The position numbers and the translations under genes are program-made. From positions 1 through 64,000 of the forward strand of contig NZ_SWBR01000004.1 of assembly GCF_005116505.1 (NCBI RefSeq): 64,000 nucleotides of DNA, written 5' to 3'. The DNA is from Pedobacter polaris (lineage in GTDB: Bacteria > Bacteroidota > Bacteroidia > Sphingobacteriales > Sphingobacteriaceae). The notes beneath the pieces are model-generated. The model was not told the origin of the DNA. It made no database searches and was given only the letters and a program-made list of their open reading frames with translations. Below are positions 43,228 to 52,455 of this stretch, piece by piece. Position 1 is the stretch's first letter. Each line of letters opens with the position of its first letter.

Positions 43228-45597
43228 ATGTTTAAACTCAACTTAAAAATCGCCCTTCGAAACCTTTGGAGAAACATAGGGATTACTTCTATAAATGTGG
43301 GTGGTTTAGCTGTGGCTTTAGCTGCATTTATGCTGTTGATGATGTATTTTACTTACGAAACCAGTTTCGATAAGAAGAATCCTAATTTTGATAACATTTA
43401 TATTGTCGGTAGAACATTCCCAGACTTTAAAACCAATTACACGCCACCACCATTCGGAAAAGCAATTAAGGAAAATTTCTCTGAAGTTGTAGCAGTTGGT
43501 AAGATGAAAAAAGGAGGTTTTGAACTTGCAGTTTCTAGCCATACAAGTACGGTATTTACTAAACAGCAATTATTTGTAGAATACGAAGCTGCCAAAATGT
43601 TTAATATCATTCCAGAAGGCGGATTGAAAAAACCAAATGGGAATGAGTTTTTATATTATTTGAGTAAGCCATATATGCAAACGCTTTTCCCAAATAAAAA
43701 AGATACTAAGCCAGAAATGGTATCGATTGGGAGTAGATCTGCAGAGCAATTTGGTGAAGTTAGAGGCAGTATTGTTCCAGACTCACATTCAAATATCAGC
43801 TTTGATGCTGTTTCTATCGTTAATGAAATTGGGACTGGGGAGAGTTATGGTCACCCTAATTACTTCACCTATATACAAGTAAAACCAGGAACTGATATTG
43901 CAAGCTTAGAGCTGAAAATAAATAATCTTTATCACAGCGAGCTTACCAAAAATGGAATGGTGGATGAAGGAGAAGATGTAACAGAAACAAATGCTTTTTT
44001 AGACCCTTTAAAAAATCAGCATTTAAAACCAAAAGCAGGTAGCGATGCTAATTATAAAGTTTTAATTGCTTTATCAGTTTTAGGCTTTTTGATTTTAGTA
44101 ATAGCATGTATTAATTTTACAAATTTAAGTATTGCTCAAGCAGCCAAAAGAGCCAAAGAAGTTGGCGTTAAAAAAGTAATGGGTGCTTATCGCTTTCAGC
44201 TTACAATTCAGTTTTTAATAGAAATTTTAATGCAATGCTTAGTCGCTACTGTCTTGGGATTAATCATTGCAGAAATTGTATTGCCAAAGTTTAACTCATT
44301 GTTTTTGGTCCATTTATCTATCTGGAATAAAGAGAACGGATTAATCTGGCAACTTCCGGTTATTTTATTATTTATTACTTTAATTGCAGGCATTTACCCA
44401 GCAATGGTACTTTCTGGTTTTAAACCAGCCGCAGTTTTAAAGGGAAATTTTCAGACTAGCAGACAGAGTTATTGGTTAAGAAATAGTTTGCTAGTTGTTC
44501 AGTTTAGCATTGCGGTAATTTTTATTACAGGATTGCTAATCATTAATTCGCAATTAAAATATATGCGAACTCAAGATGTTGGCTTTAATCCTGAACAAGT
44601 TGTATATGTTAAAAACCTTGTCTACTATACCAAGCCTGAAGTTTTTGCTCCTGTAAGAGAAAAAATAATGAAAATTCCAGGTGTTAAAGCAGTTACGGTT
44701 GCCAATGCAATACCCGATGGCTCAGGGATGGGCGGTAACGGCTATACTGTTGAAGGGAAACAACATAGCCTAAGCTTCTTGGATGTTGACTATGATTACT
44801 TTGAAACGCTCAATATCAAATTAAAGGAAGGAAGGGCTTTCTCAACGAGCTTTCAGGCCGACGCTGTGAACTCTGCTATTTTAAATGAAGCGGCGGTTGC
44901 TAAATATGGAATACAAAATCCGATAGGGAAAACAATAAGAGGTTGCAATATAGATTATACCATAGTAGGTGTAATTAATGATCTTAAGGCAGAAGGTTTT
45001 GAGAAAGCCGTTGAGCCAACAATTTATGCCATAAATAATCCATGTGGTAATCCGAAAACAGAAATTATGGTTAAAGTTGATGAGCAGCGAATGGCTGAGG
45101 TGTTGGCAATATTAAAATCGCAATGGTCTGACATCAATAAAAGAGATGGCGATAATTTTAGGTACCATTTTTTAGATGAACTATATGGAAAACTTTTCGC
45201 CAAACAAGAGCAATTACAATCTGTGTTTTTTGCGGCAGCATTACTCACCATTTTCATTGCAATTTTAGGGCTATTTGCCTTTGCCAAATACATTACCAAT
45301 GGTAGAATTAAGGAAATTGCAGTGCGGAAAATATTAGGTGCAAATGATTTGCAAATCTTTAAACTAATTAATACATCATTTTTTGTAATGGTAATGATTG
45401 CCAATCTAATCAGTTGGCCATTAGCTTACATTTTAACCAAAAAATGGTTAGAAACATTTGCTTACAGAATAGAAATTCCAATACTCCCTTTTGTACTAAG
45501 TGCATTAATTACAATAATGTTAACAATAATTACCGTTACAATTCAAGCAAATCGAGCAGTGAGAGCAAACCCAGTTGATGCCTTGAAATACGAATGA
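43228..45597 (+). CDS. FtsX/MacB-type ABC permease 4, divergent
   Basis: 789 residues, same fold but the most divergent member by eye: the N-terminal helix reads GGLAVALAAFMLLMMYFTYE, and the periplasmic part contains FPDFKTNYTPPPFGKAIKEN, unlike the others. Coupling segments are KRAKEVGVKKVMGAYRFQLT and GRIKEIAVRKILGANDLQIF; it ends VRANPVDALKYE. It lacks the (A/G)EQR motif before the second coupling helix (KYITNGR instead). It may handle a different substrate or pair with another permease as a heterodimer. Confidence 0.92.
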   Translation: MFKLNLKIALRNLWRNIGITSINVGGLAVALAAFMLLMMYFTYETSFDKKNPNFDNIYIVGRTFPDFKTNYTPPPFGKAIKENFSEVVAVGKMKKGGFELAVSSHTSTVFTKQQLFVEYEAAKMFNIIPEGGLKKPNGNEFLYYLSKPYMQTLFPNKKDTKPEMVSIGSRSAEQFGEVRGSIVPDSHSNISFDAVSIVNEIGTGESYGHPNYFTYIQVKPGTDIASLELKINNLYHSELTKNGMVDEGEDVTETNAFLDPLKNQHLKPKAGSDANYKVLIALSVLGFLILVIACINFTNLSIAQAAKRAKEVGVKKVMGAYRFQLTIQFLIEILMQCLVATVLGLIIAEIVLPKFNSLFLVHLSIWNKENGLIWQLPVILLFITLIAGIYPAMVLSGFKPAAVLKGNFQTSRQSYWLRNSLLVVQFSIAVIFITGLLIINSQLKYMRTQDVGFNPEQVVYVKNLVYYTKPEVFAPVREKIMKIPGVKAVTVANAIPDGSGMGGNGYTVEGKQHSLSFLDVDYDYFETLNIKLKEGRAFSTSFQADAVNSAILNEAAVAKYGIQNPIGKTIRGCNIDYTIVGVINDLKAEGFEKAVEPTIYAINNPCGNPKTEIMVKVDEQRMAEVLAILKSQWSDINKRDGDNFRYHFLDELYGKLFAKQEQLQSVFFAAALLTIFIAILGLFAFAKYITNGRIKEIAVRKILGANDLQIFKLINTSFFVMVMIANLISWPLAYILTKKWLETFAYRIEIPILPFVLSALITIMLTIITVTIQANRAVRANPVDALKYE

Positions 45598-45696
45598 TTT
45601 AAGCTGAAAGCTTAATAATCAAAGATAAATGAGCAAAGAATAAGGTAGCACGACGAAAGTCTAACTACTATGTACTAACTACTTGATACTAACAAT

Positions 45697-48090
45697 ATGT
45701 TTAAACTCAACCTAAAAATCGCCCTTCGCAACCTTTGGAAATACAAAGGATATACTGCTATTAATGTTTTTGGCCTCTCGATTGGTCTCGCAAGCTGCAT
45801 ACTCATTTTCATTTTTGTGAGGTACCAAACAAGCTTTGATCAAGATTATGCCAATGGAGATAGAATTTACCGTGTAGTTTCTTTTTGGAAATATCCAGAT
45901 GGAAATGAGTTTTTTTCACAAGGAGTCCCCCAACCTTTACCAGCTGCTGTTCGAAATGATTTTTCTCAATTTGAAAAAGTAGCAGCTATCCAACAAAGTG
46001 GAGGTATAATTAAAGTTAGGGCATTACCAGGCAAAGCCGAAATTAAAAAATCAGAACAGGTATTTTATGCAGAGCCATCGTTTTTCGAAATATTCGATTA
46101 TAAATGGCTTGCAGGTAATCCGAACCAATCTTTAATTGCGCCAAATACAGTTGTACTATCAGAAAAAGCCGCAAATAACTACTTTGGCGACTGGCGGAAA
46201 GCGATAGGTAACACAATAAACTTCGATAATCAAACCGATTTTAAAGTAACTGGTGTTGTAAAAGACAATCCTCAAAATAGCAGTTTTGCATTAGAAATTA
46301 TTTTTAGTTACGCTAGCTTTAGTACAAAGTATAGTAAAAACTGGGGTTCAGTTTCTTCAAGTTCAGAATGTTACGTGTTGCTAAAAAAAGGCATACAGGT
46401 TAGTGACTTGACTAAGCCTTTGCAGCAATTTCTTAATAAATATGAAAATGACAAAGATGCCCCAGGCAAAGTTGGACACATTTTTCAGCCATTAAAAGGC
46501 ATTCACCATAGCGATGATTTTGGAAATTTTGCTGAAAAGTATATGCCCTACAAACAAATTATAGGCTTGGTAATTATCGGTTTATTTTTGCTTTTAACGG
46601 CTTGTATCAATTTTATTAATTTAGCGACAGCACAAGCAATTAGCAGGAGCAAGGAGGTTGGTGTGCGCAAAGTTATGGGTAGCAGGCGTAAACAATTGGT
46701 TTGGCAATTTTTAAGCGAAACAGCCTTAATTACTTTTATAGCCCTATTGTTGGCTTGTGTTTTATCGGAATTAACCTTGCCAAAAATGGAAAATCTATTT
46801 GGTGGTGATGTATCTTTTAGTCTCTTTGGTCACCCAATTATTTTTGTATTCTTATTAGGCTTGCTTGTGGTCGTGAGTTTTTTAGCGGGATTATACCCAG
46901 CTTTAGTGATGTCGGGTTTTAGCCCTGCATTAGCCATTAAAAATAAAGTTGCAGCAAACGCTGGAGGTATAGGTTTGCGTAAAACATTAGTGGTTATTCA
47001 GTTTGCAATTACTGCAATTTTAATTATTGGCACCTTGGTAGTCATTAAGCAAATGAGTTTCATTCGTAATAAATCTCTTGGCTTCGATACACAAGCCATA
47101 TCATTGGTAAGTTTACCTCAAGATAGTTTAAGCCAACTAAAATACAATGGTTTTAAAGAAAGATTAGGTGCTGTTAAAGGGGTAAAAAGCATCAGTTTTT
47201 GCTCTGCAGCTCCTTCAGCAAATAGTAATAATGAAACTAGTTTTACTTATAATAGTTCTAAAAGTGCAGATTTTCAGGCCAATGTTAAAGTGGTAGACGA
47301 AGCTTATTTTAAAACCTTTGGCTTGCAATTTATTGCTGGCAGACCACTATCAAAGAGCGATACCATTAAAGAATTTGTAGTAAACGAAACACTCATTAAA
47401 AAATTGAATGTAAAAGATCCTAATGAAGTTATAGGTAAGATAATGAAAATTTGGGGCGGCACTGGACCAATTGTAGGTGTTGTTAAAGATTTTAATAATT
47501 ATTCGCTGCATGAAAAAATAGCACCTATTGCTATATTCTCAAGGAAAACAAGGTATACGAGTGTAGCTATAAAATTAGATGTTGCAGAGATGGGTAATAC
47601 AATGAAACAAGTAGAAAGCACTTTTAATACATTGTTTCCAGATTTTGTGTATGAAAATAATTTCTTTGATGAAAATTTAAAGGGTTTTTATGAAACAGAA
47701 CAAATCATGGGAACGCTTTTTAAGGTTTTTGCTAGTGTGGTAATCTTCATTTCGTTTATTGGCTTGTTTGGTCTGATATCTTTCGTGGCAACGCAACGTA
47801 CCAAAGAAATTGCTATTCGCAAGGTTTTAGGTGCATCAAACCTAGAATTGATAAAAATGCTAAACAGCTCATTTTTATGGATGGTGTTAATTGCAAACAT
47901 GGTGGCTTGGCCAGTGGCTTACATTTTTGTTAAAAATTGGCTAGCAGGTTTCGAATATAGAATTGATTTAAGCATCTGGCCCTTTGTGTTTGCGATGATT
48001 ATATCAATGAGCATCACCATAATAACAGTTACATTGAGAAGCTACAGAGCCGCAAAAGCAAATACAATTGATGCGCTGAAATACGAATAA
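45697..48090 (+). CDS. FtsX/MacB-type ABC permease 5
   Basis: 797 residues with the standard layout. The N-terminal helix region is NVFGLSIGLASCILIFIFVR, the coupling segments are SRSKEVGVRKVMGSRRKQLV and QRTKEIAIRKVLGASNLELI, and the C-terminus is AKANTIDALKYE. The 99-bp spacer before it holds GCTGAAAGC/CTACTTGATACT-type words rather than an H1 hairpin. It is the last of five permeases following the first ATPase gene and is followed by a second ATPase gene 75 bp downstream. Confidence 0.93.
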   Translation: MFKLNLKIALRNLWKYKGYTAINVFGLSIGLASCILIFIFVRYQTSFDQDYANGDRIYRVVSFWKYPDGNEFFSQGVPQPLPAAVRNDFSQFEKVAAIQQSGGIIKVRALPGKAEIKKSEQVFYAEPSFFEIFDYKWLAGNPNQSLIAPNTVVLSEKAANNYFGDWRKAIGNTINFDNQTDFKVTGVVKDNPQNSSFALEIIFSYASFSTKYSKNWGSVSSSSECYVLLKKGIQVSDLTKPLQQFLNKYENDKDAPGKVGHIFQPLKGIHHSDDFGNFAEKYMPYKQIIGLVIIGLFLLLTACINFINLATAQAISRSKEVGVRKVMGSRRKQLVWQFLSETALITFIALLLACVLSELTLPKMENLFGGDVSFSLFGHPIIFVFLLGLLVVVSFLAGLYPALVMSGFSPALAIKNKVAANAGGIGLRKTLVVIQFAITAILIIGTLVVIKQMSFIRNKSLGFDTQAISLVSLPQDSLSQLKYNGFKERLGAVKGVKSISFCSAAPSANSNNETSFTYNSSKSADFQANVKVVDEAYFKTFGLQFIAGRPLSKSDTIKEFVVNETLIKKLNVKDPNEVIGKIMKIWGGTGPIVGVVKDFNNYSLHEKIAPIAIFSRKTRYTSVAIKLDVAEMGNTMKQVESTFNTLFPDFVYENNFFDENLKGFYETEQIMGTLFKVFASVVIFISFIGLFGLISFVATQRTKEIAIRKVLGASNLELIKMLNSSFLWMVLIANMVAWPVAYIFVKNWLAGFEYRIDLSIWPFVFAMIISMSITIITVTLRSYRAAKANTIDALKYE

Positions 48091-48093
48091 AAC

Positions 48094-48162
48094 GAGTTAA
48101 AAGTTATGAGTTACAGGTTATAGGTCTGGGCTCATAACCTGTAACTCATAACCCATAACTCA
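48094..48162. repeat. Word-type hairpin repeat (family H1), best-paired copy
   Basis: Left arm GAGTTAAAAGTTATGAGTTA CAGGTTATAGG, centre TCTGGGCT, right arm CATAACCTGTAACTCATAAC CCATAACTC. The inner 17 bases (ATGAGTTACAGGTTATA versus the right arm) pair almost perfectly, giving a long RNA hairpin between a permease and an ATPase gene. Confidence 0.75.
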
Positions 48163-48165
48163 ATT

Positions 48166-48846
48166 ATGATTGAACTTAAAAACATAGAAAAATACTACGC
48201 TAACAAAGGAGTAAAAAGTTACATCCTTCGTCACGTAACAACGAGCATTAAGCAAGGAGAATTTGTTTCCATTATGGGGCCATCTGGAGCTGGAAAATCT
48301 ACTTTGTTAAATATTTTGGGGATGTTAGAAGAACCAACTTATGGCGAATATCATTTTATGGGTGAAGATGTAACAGCTATGAAGGAACGCCAAAGAATTG
48401 AGTTATACCGCAATCATATCGGTTTTGTTTTTCAAGCCTACCATTTAATTGACGAGATGACAGTTGCTGAGAATATTGAAGCACCTTTGCTATACAAGAA
48501 AATTCCAGGAGCAGAACGAAAAAGCCGCATAGCAGACATTTTGGATCGCTTTAACATGGTGGCTAAAAAAGATTTATTTCCAAACCAACTCTCTGGTGGA
48601 CAGCAACAATTAGTTGGCATTGCAAGAGCTTTAGTGGCGCAGCCATCAATTATTTTGGCTGATGAACCTACAGGAAACCTGCAATCTGCACAAGCAGAAC
48701 AGATAATGGATTTATTTAAGAAATTAAATCAAGAAGAAAATATTACCATTCTTCAGGTTACGCACTCAGAAAAAAATGCACAGTACGGTAATCGGATTCT
48801 AACCATAGAAGATGGGGTGATAAAGGAAGATGTAACCGTAAAATAA
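48166..48846 (+). CDS. ABC transporter ATPase, MacB/LolD type (second), with variant signature
   Basis: 226 residues. Walker [10 protein letters not shown], Walker [12 protein letters not shown] and an H-loop histidine (VTHSEKN) are intact. The signature is [15 protein letters not shown]: the usual Arg after QQQ is Leu. The D-loop region has NLQS instead of NLDS, so the normally conserved Asp is absent. These changes could lower ATPase activity. It is followed 74 bp downstream by the sixth permease, with which it probably forms its own module. Confidence 0.92.
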   Translation: MIELKNIEKYYANKGVKSYILRHVTTSIKQGEFVSIMGPSGAGKSTLLNILGMLEEPTYGEYHFMGEDVTAMKERQRIELYRNHIGFVFQAYHLIDEMTVAENIEAPLLYKKIPGAERKSRIADILDRFNMVAKKDLFPNQLSGGQQQLVGIARALVAQPSIILADEPTGNLQSAQAEQIMDLFKKLNQEENITILQVTHSEKNAQYGNRILTIEDGVIKEDVTVK

Positions 48847-48849
48847 ATA

Positions 48850-48917
48850 AGTTAAAAGTTGCGAGTTACAGGTTAAAGGTCTGGGCTCGTAACCTGTAAC
48901 ATATAACCCGTAACTCA
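48850..48917. repeat. Word-type hairpin repeat (family H1)
   Basis: AGTTAAAAGTTGCGAGTTAC AGGTTAAAGGTCTGGGCTCG followed by TAACCTGTAACATATAACCC GTAACTC. It ends shortly before the ATG of permease 6. Confidence 0.7.
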
Positions 48918-48920
48918 ACT

Positions 48921-51290
48921 ATGTTTAAACTCAACCTAAAAATCGCCTTACGCAATTTATTTAAAAACAAGGTTTACGCAGCCATTAATATTGGTGGTTT
49001 GGCGGTTGGATTAACATCTTGTCTGTTGCTTATGTTATATGCAACTTATGAGTGGGGCTATGACAAGCAGTTCAAAAATTCAAATCACATTTATCAAGCA
49101 ATGATCAATTTGCAAGATAAAAATGGAAATGTGATCAGAACTATTGAACAATCACAAAATGTAATGTTGGATGCACTTAAACAAGAGTTTCCAGATGTGA
49201 GCTATGGTGCAAGAAGTACCAGCTCTTATAAAAGATTGGTTGCAAATGACGAGCAAAGTTTAAAATTACAAAGTAGATATGTTGATCCAGATTTTTTAAA
49301 GGTATTCGATTATGAATTTATTAGTGGAAACCCCGCAAAAGCACTAAACGATCCTAATTCTATTGTACTGACAGCAACTGCTGCAAAGAAGATATTTGGT
49401 AAAACCGATGTTCTTAACGAAAAAATTCGCTTTGAAAACCAAGTCGATTTAAAAGTCACCGCAGTTATTAAAGACTTGCCTTCTAATACCACCTTTGGTT
49501 TCGAAAGCCTTACCACATGGACGTTATATGAAAATTTAAATGAATGGCCTAAACAACCAAGTTGGGGTAGCCACGATTACCACACTTTGGTTAAACTAGA
49601 TGAAAAAGCAGATGTCGCTTCGTTCAATTTGAAATTAAAGGGCTTTGTTAGGAAACACTTTGCAAATGCAAATGAAGATGTTTTTTTATATCCGCTAACA
49701 AAACTACATTTATACGGAGCTTTTGTAAATGGACAGAGTACGGGCGGTAACATAAATCAAATGAGGTTATTTGTAGGTTTGGCTATCGGAATTTTATTGA
49801 TTGCCTGCATTAATTTTATGAATTTGGCTACAGCAAGCACTCAAGGAAGAGCAAAAGAAATTGGTGTGAAAAAGACAATGGGAGCAACTAGAACTAACCT
49901 AGTTAGTCAATTTATGCTAGAATCATTTATTTTAACATTGCTCAGTATTTTGCTCAGCATTATCATACTTGAGTTTACTTTACCGTTATTTAATCAATTA
50001 CTAGGAATAGAAATCGTGTTCGATTATTTAAACCCAATCAACTGGACGTTGATTTTGGTAGTATTGATCCTTACTGGTTTTGTAGCCGGAAGTTATCCTG
50101 CATTTTACCTTTCTGGGTTTAATGTGATCCAATCCTTAAAAAAATCTTTGAACTTTAAAAAAGGATATGCTTTAACTTTTAGGCAGGTTTTGGTGGTAGT
50201 TCAATTCAGTTTTTCAATCATCTTAATTGCAGCAACTATAACTATTTACAAGCAAATCCAGTTTGTAAAAAATACCCCATTGGGATATGATACAAATGGT
50301 TTGGTAGAGATACCACATGAAGGACTATTATATTCAAAATTTAATGTGCTAAAAACAAAGCTATTGTCTAGCAGAGCAGTAATCTCAATGACACAATCTT
50401 CTGGTAGCATTTCTAATAAAAATAGTACAATTAGAGCCTTAGGGTGGGATGGGATGAATGAAAGCGACAAACTGATTGATTTTGATCAGATCTATACCAC
50501 TTACGATTTCATAAAAACAGCAAATATTAAATTGATAGCTGGAAGAGATTTTAACGAGAAATTCGCTTCAGACAGTGCTGCTTTGTTGCTAAGTAAAAAA
50601 GCGGTAGAGGTGATGGATTTAAAAAATCCAGTAGGAGCATCAATTTTATATCAAGGCGCCAAACGAAACATAGTCGGTGTATTTGAAGATATTGTTTGGG
50701 ATAATCCGAGCAAGAATACTGCTCCAATGGTTATCGCATTTGCAGATATAAGCGATGTGATTACCATGCGTTTAAACCCAGAGAAAAGCTTAAGTGAAAG
50801 TGTAGGATTGGTTACGAGTATTATTAAAGAAGTAAATCCAAATTTTCCAGTAGAGATAAATTTTATAGATAACTTAAATGAAAGCAAGCTAAAAAATGAA
50901 AGGGTTTTAGGAACATTGGCTAACCTGTTTGGTTGTTTAGCAATTTTCGTTTCTTGTTTAGGTTTATTCGGGCTGTCATCATTCAGCACTGCACAACGAA
51001 TTAAGGAGGTTAGTATTCGTAAAATTTTAGGTGCTTCAGTTGGTGAGTTAATGACATTACTTTCTGCTAGTTTTGTAAAATTGATCTTTATAGCAATTGT
51101 AATTGCACTTCCTATAGCTTATTATGTAATGAATAATTGGCTCCAAACATTCGAATTGAGAACTGCCCTAAGCTGGTGGCTATTTGTTTTAACAGCATTG
51201 CTTATTTTGGTGATTTCTGTTATAACCATTAGTTGGCAAACTTATCGAGCTGCAAAAACTAACCCCGTTGATGCTTTAAAATATGAATAG
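48921..51290 (+). CDS. FtsX/MacB-type ABC permease 6
   Basis: 789 residues, full eight-helix architecture. The N-terminal helix is GGLAVGLTSCLLLMLYATYE, the coupling segments are GRAKEIGVKKTMGATRTNLV and QRIKEVSIRKILGASVGELM, and the C-terminus is AKTNPVDALKYE. By eye it is most similar to permease 1 (shared KNTPLGYDTNGLVEIPHEG / RPMGIDVNALVEIPQDGEL and FYLSGFNVIQSLKK / FYLSAFNPIQTLKK). It follows the second ATPase, and an S41 peptidase starts 6 bp after its stop, so the three genes form a tight unit. Confidence 0.93.
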   Translation: MFKLNLKIALRNLFKNKVYAAINIGGLAVGLTSCLLLMLYATYEWGYDKQFKNSNHIYQAMINLQDKNGNVIRTIEQSQNVMLDALKQEFPDVSYGARSTSSYKRLVANDEQSLKLQSRYVDPDFLKVFDYEFISGNPAKALNDPNSIVLTATAAKKIFGKTDVLNEKIRFENQVDLKVTAVIKDLPSNTTFGFESLTTWTLYENLNEWPKQPSWGSHDYHTLVKLDEKADVASFNLKLKGFVRKHFANANEDVFLYPLTKLHLYGAFVNGQSTGGNINQMRLFVGLAIGILLIACINFMNLATASTQGRAKEIGVKKTMGATRTNLVSQFMLESFILTLLSILLSIIILEFTLPLFNQLLGIEIVFDYLNPINWTLILVVLILTGFVAGSYPAFYLSGFNVIQSLKKSLNFKKGYALTFRQVLVVVQFSFSIILIAATITIYKQIQFVKNTPLGYDTNGLVEIPHEGLLYSKFNVLKTKLLSSRAVISMTQSSGSISNKNSTIRALGWDGMNESDKLIDFDQIYTTYDFIKTANIKLIAGRDFNEKFASDSAALLLSKKAVEVMDLKNPVGASILYQGAKRNIVGVFEDIVWDNPSKNTAPMVIAFADISDVITMRLNPEKSLSESVGLVTSIIKEVNPNFPVEINFIDNLNESKLKNERVLGTLANLFGCLAIFVSCLGLFGLSSFSTAQRIKEVSIRKILGASVGELMTLLSASFVKLIFIAIVIALPIAYYVMNNWLQTFELRTALSWWLFVLTALLILVISVITISWQTYRAAKTNPVDALKYE

Positions 51291-51296
51291 AAAAAA

Positions 51297-52412
51297 ATGT
51301 ATCCAATGAAAAAATTAATAGTAATCATATTCATTTCCTTTTTCTCATTTATTTCAAATGCGCAAGAGTGTAATTGTAAACTTAATTTTGAAGCTCTAGT
51401 TAACCAAGTGAAGCCAAATTATGCTGGCTTTAACGATAAAGTTAATGCTAAAAATTTGACATATTTTAACGATTTTACTAGTAAACTGCAAAATAGAGCA
51501 GCTAATGTTAAGGCTATCGATTCTTGTTATGTGATTCTAAAAACATGGACAAACTTTTTTAAAGATCGGCATCTTCGTGTTCAGTTGGGATGGCGATACA
51601 GAGAAAAATTTCCTGAGAAGGTTAAGGAGATAAATAAGCAATTCCCTAAAAGAAATTTACCTCCTGCAGCTCCAGATAAATTAACCGAAGAAACAAATAT
51701 TACAATTTTAGAAAATGATGCATTATTGTTTAGGCTGCCTTCTTTCGAGTGGTCTGAAAAAAAGAAGATTGATAGTTTAATTACTAATTACAAAAGTACA
51801 CTTAAAGATAAACCTTACTGGGTTATAGATTTAAGGGGTAATGCTGGAGGAACTGATTATGCCTATGACAGCTTACTACCTTACCTATATACTAATCCTA
51901 TTAAAGCTAAGCCCGATGAATATTGGGCATCTGATGGAAATATTAACATTTTAAAGGAAAATTTAAGCGATACAAATTTGCCCGAGGGAAATAAACAATT
52001 TCTATCATCGGTAATTAAATTAATGGAGAATAATAAAGGAAAGTTCGTAAATCCTTCTGGTAAAGATTTTTTTCTAACAACTTTAGACTCTGTATACACA
52101 TACCCTAAAAAAATTGCGATTTTGATTGATCGCAACAGCGAAAGTTCTGCCGAATCGTTTTTGTTAAATGCAAAGCAGAGTAAAAAAGTTATACTTTTTG
52201 GAGAGAATTCTGCAGGAGTTTTAGATTATGCAAATACTCAATATTTCGATCTTCCACAGCCAGATTTTAAATTAGTAGCAGCAATTTCGAGGTCTAAAAG
52301 ATTACCACTTTATCCAATTGATAATATTGGAATTGCTCCAGATGTAAAAATACCGAATGACACGCCAGATAAGCTTAAAGTTATCCTGAAGAAATTAAAA
52401 AGCAAGAAATAA
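51297..52412 (+). CDS. Exported S41-family (C-terminal processing type) peptidase
   Basis: Starts at 51297 (MYPMKKLI) or at 51306 (MKKLI); either gives a signal peptide with hydrophobic core IVIIFISFFSFISNAQ, so it acts in the periplasm. The peptidase domain shows VIDLRGNAGGTDYAYDSLLP, PKKIAILIDRNSESSAESFL with the nucleophile region SSAE, and ILFGENSAGVLDYAN, a pattern of tail-specific/IRBP-like serine peptidases. About 370 residues, no PDZ domain seen. Its 6-bp distance from the last permease gene suggests co-transcription with the ABC array, perhaps processing a transported or periplasmic protein; that is inference. Confidence 0.85.
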   Translation: MYPMKKLIVIIFISFFSFISNAQECNCKLNFEALVNQVKPNYAGFNDKVNAKNLTYFNDFTSKLQNRAANVKAIDSCYVILKTWTNFFKDRHLRVQLGWRYREKFPEKVKEINKQFPKRNLPPAAPDKLTEETNITILENDALLFRLPSFEWSEKKKIDSLITNYKSTLKDKPYWVIDLRGNAGGTDYAYDSLLPYLYTNPIKAKPDEYWASDGNINILKENLSDTNLPEGNKQFLSSVIKLMENNKGKFVNPSGKDFFLTTLDSVYTYPKKIAILIDRNSESSAESFLLNAKQSKKVILFGENSAGVLDYANTQYFDLPQPDFKLVAAISRSKRLPLYPIDNIGIAPDVKIPNDTPDKLKVILKKLKSKK

Positions 52413-52455
52413 GTTTTTTAAAGCTTTATATTAAACAAAATTGCATTTTTGCTAG

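Noticed and set aside
35863..51290. Recent tandem amplification or assembly duplication of one permease gene
   Set aside because: The six proteins differ widely, especially in the periplasmic domains, so they are old paralogues; only the first codons and some spacers are near-identical.
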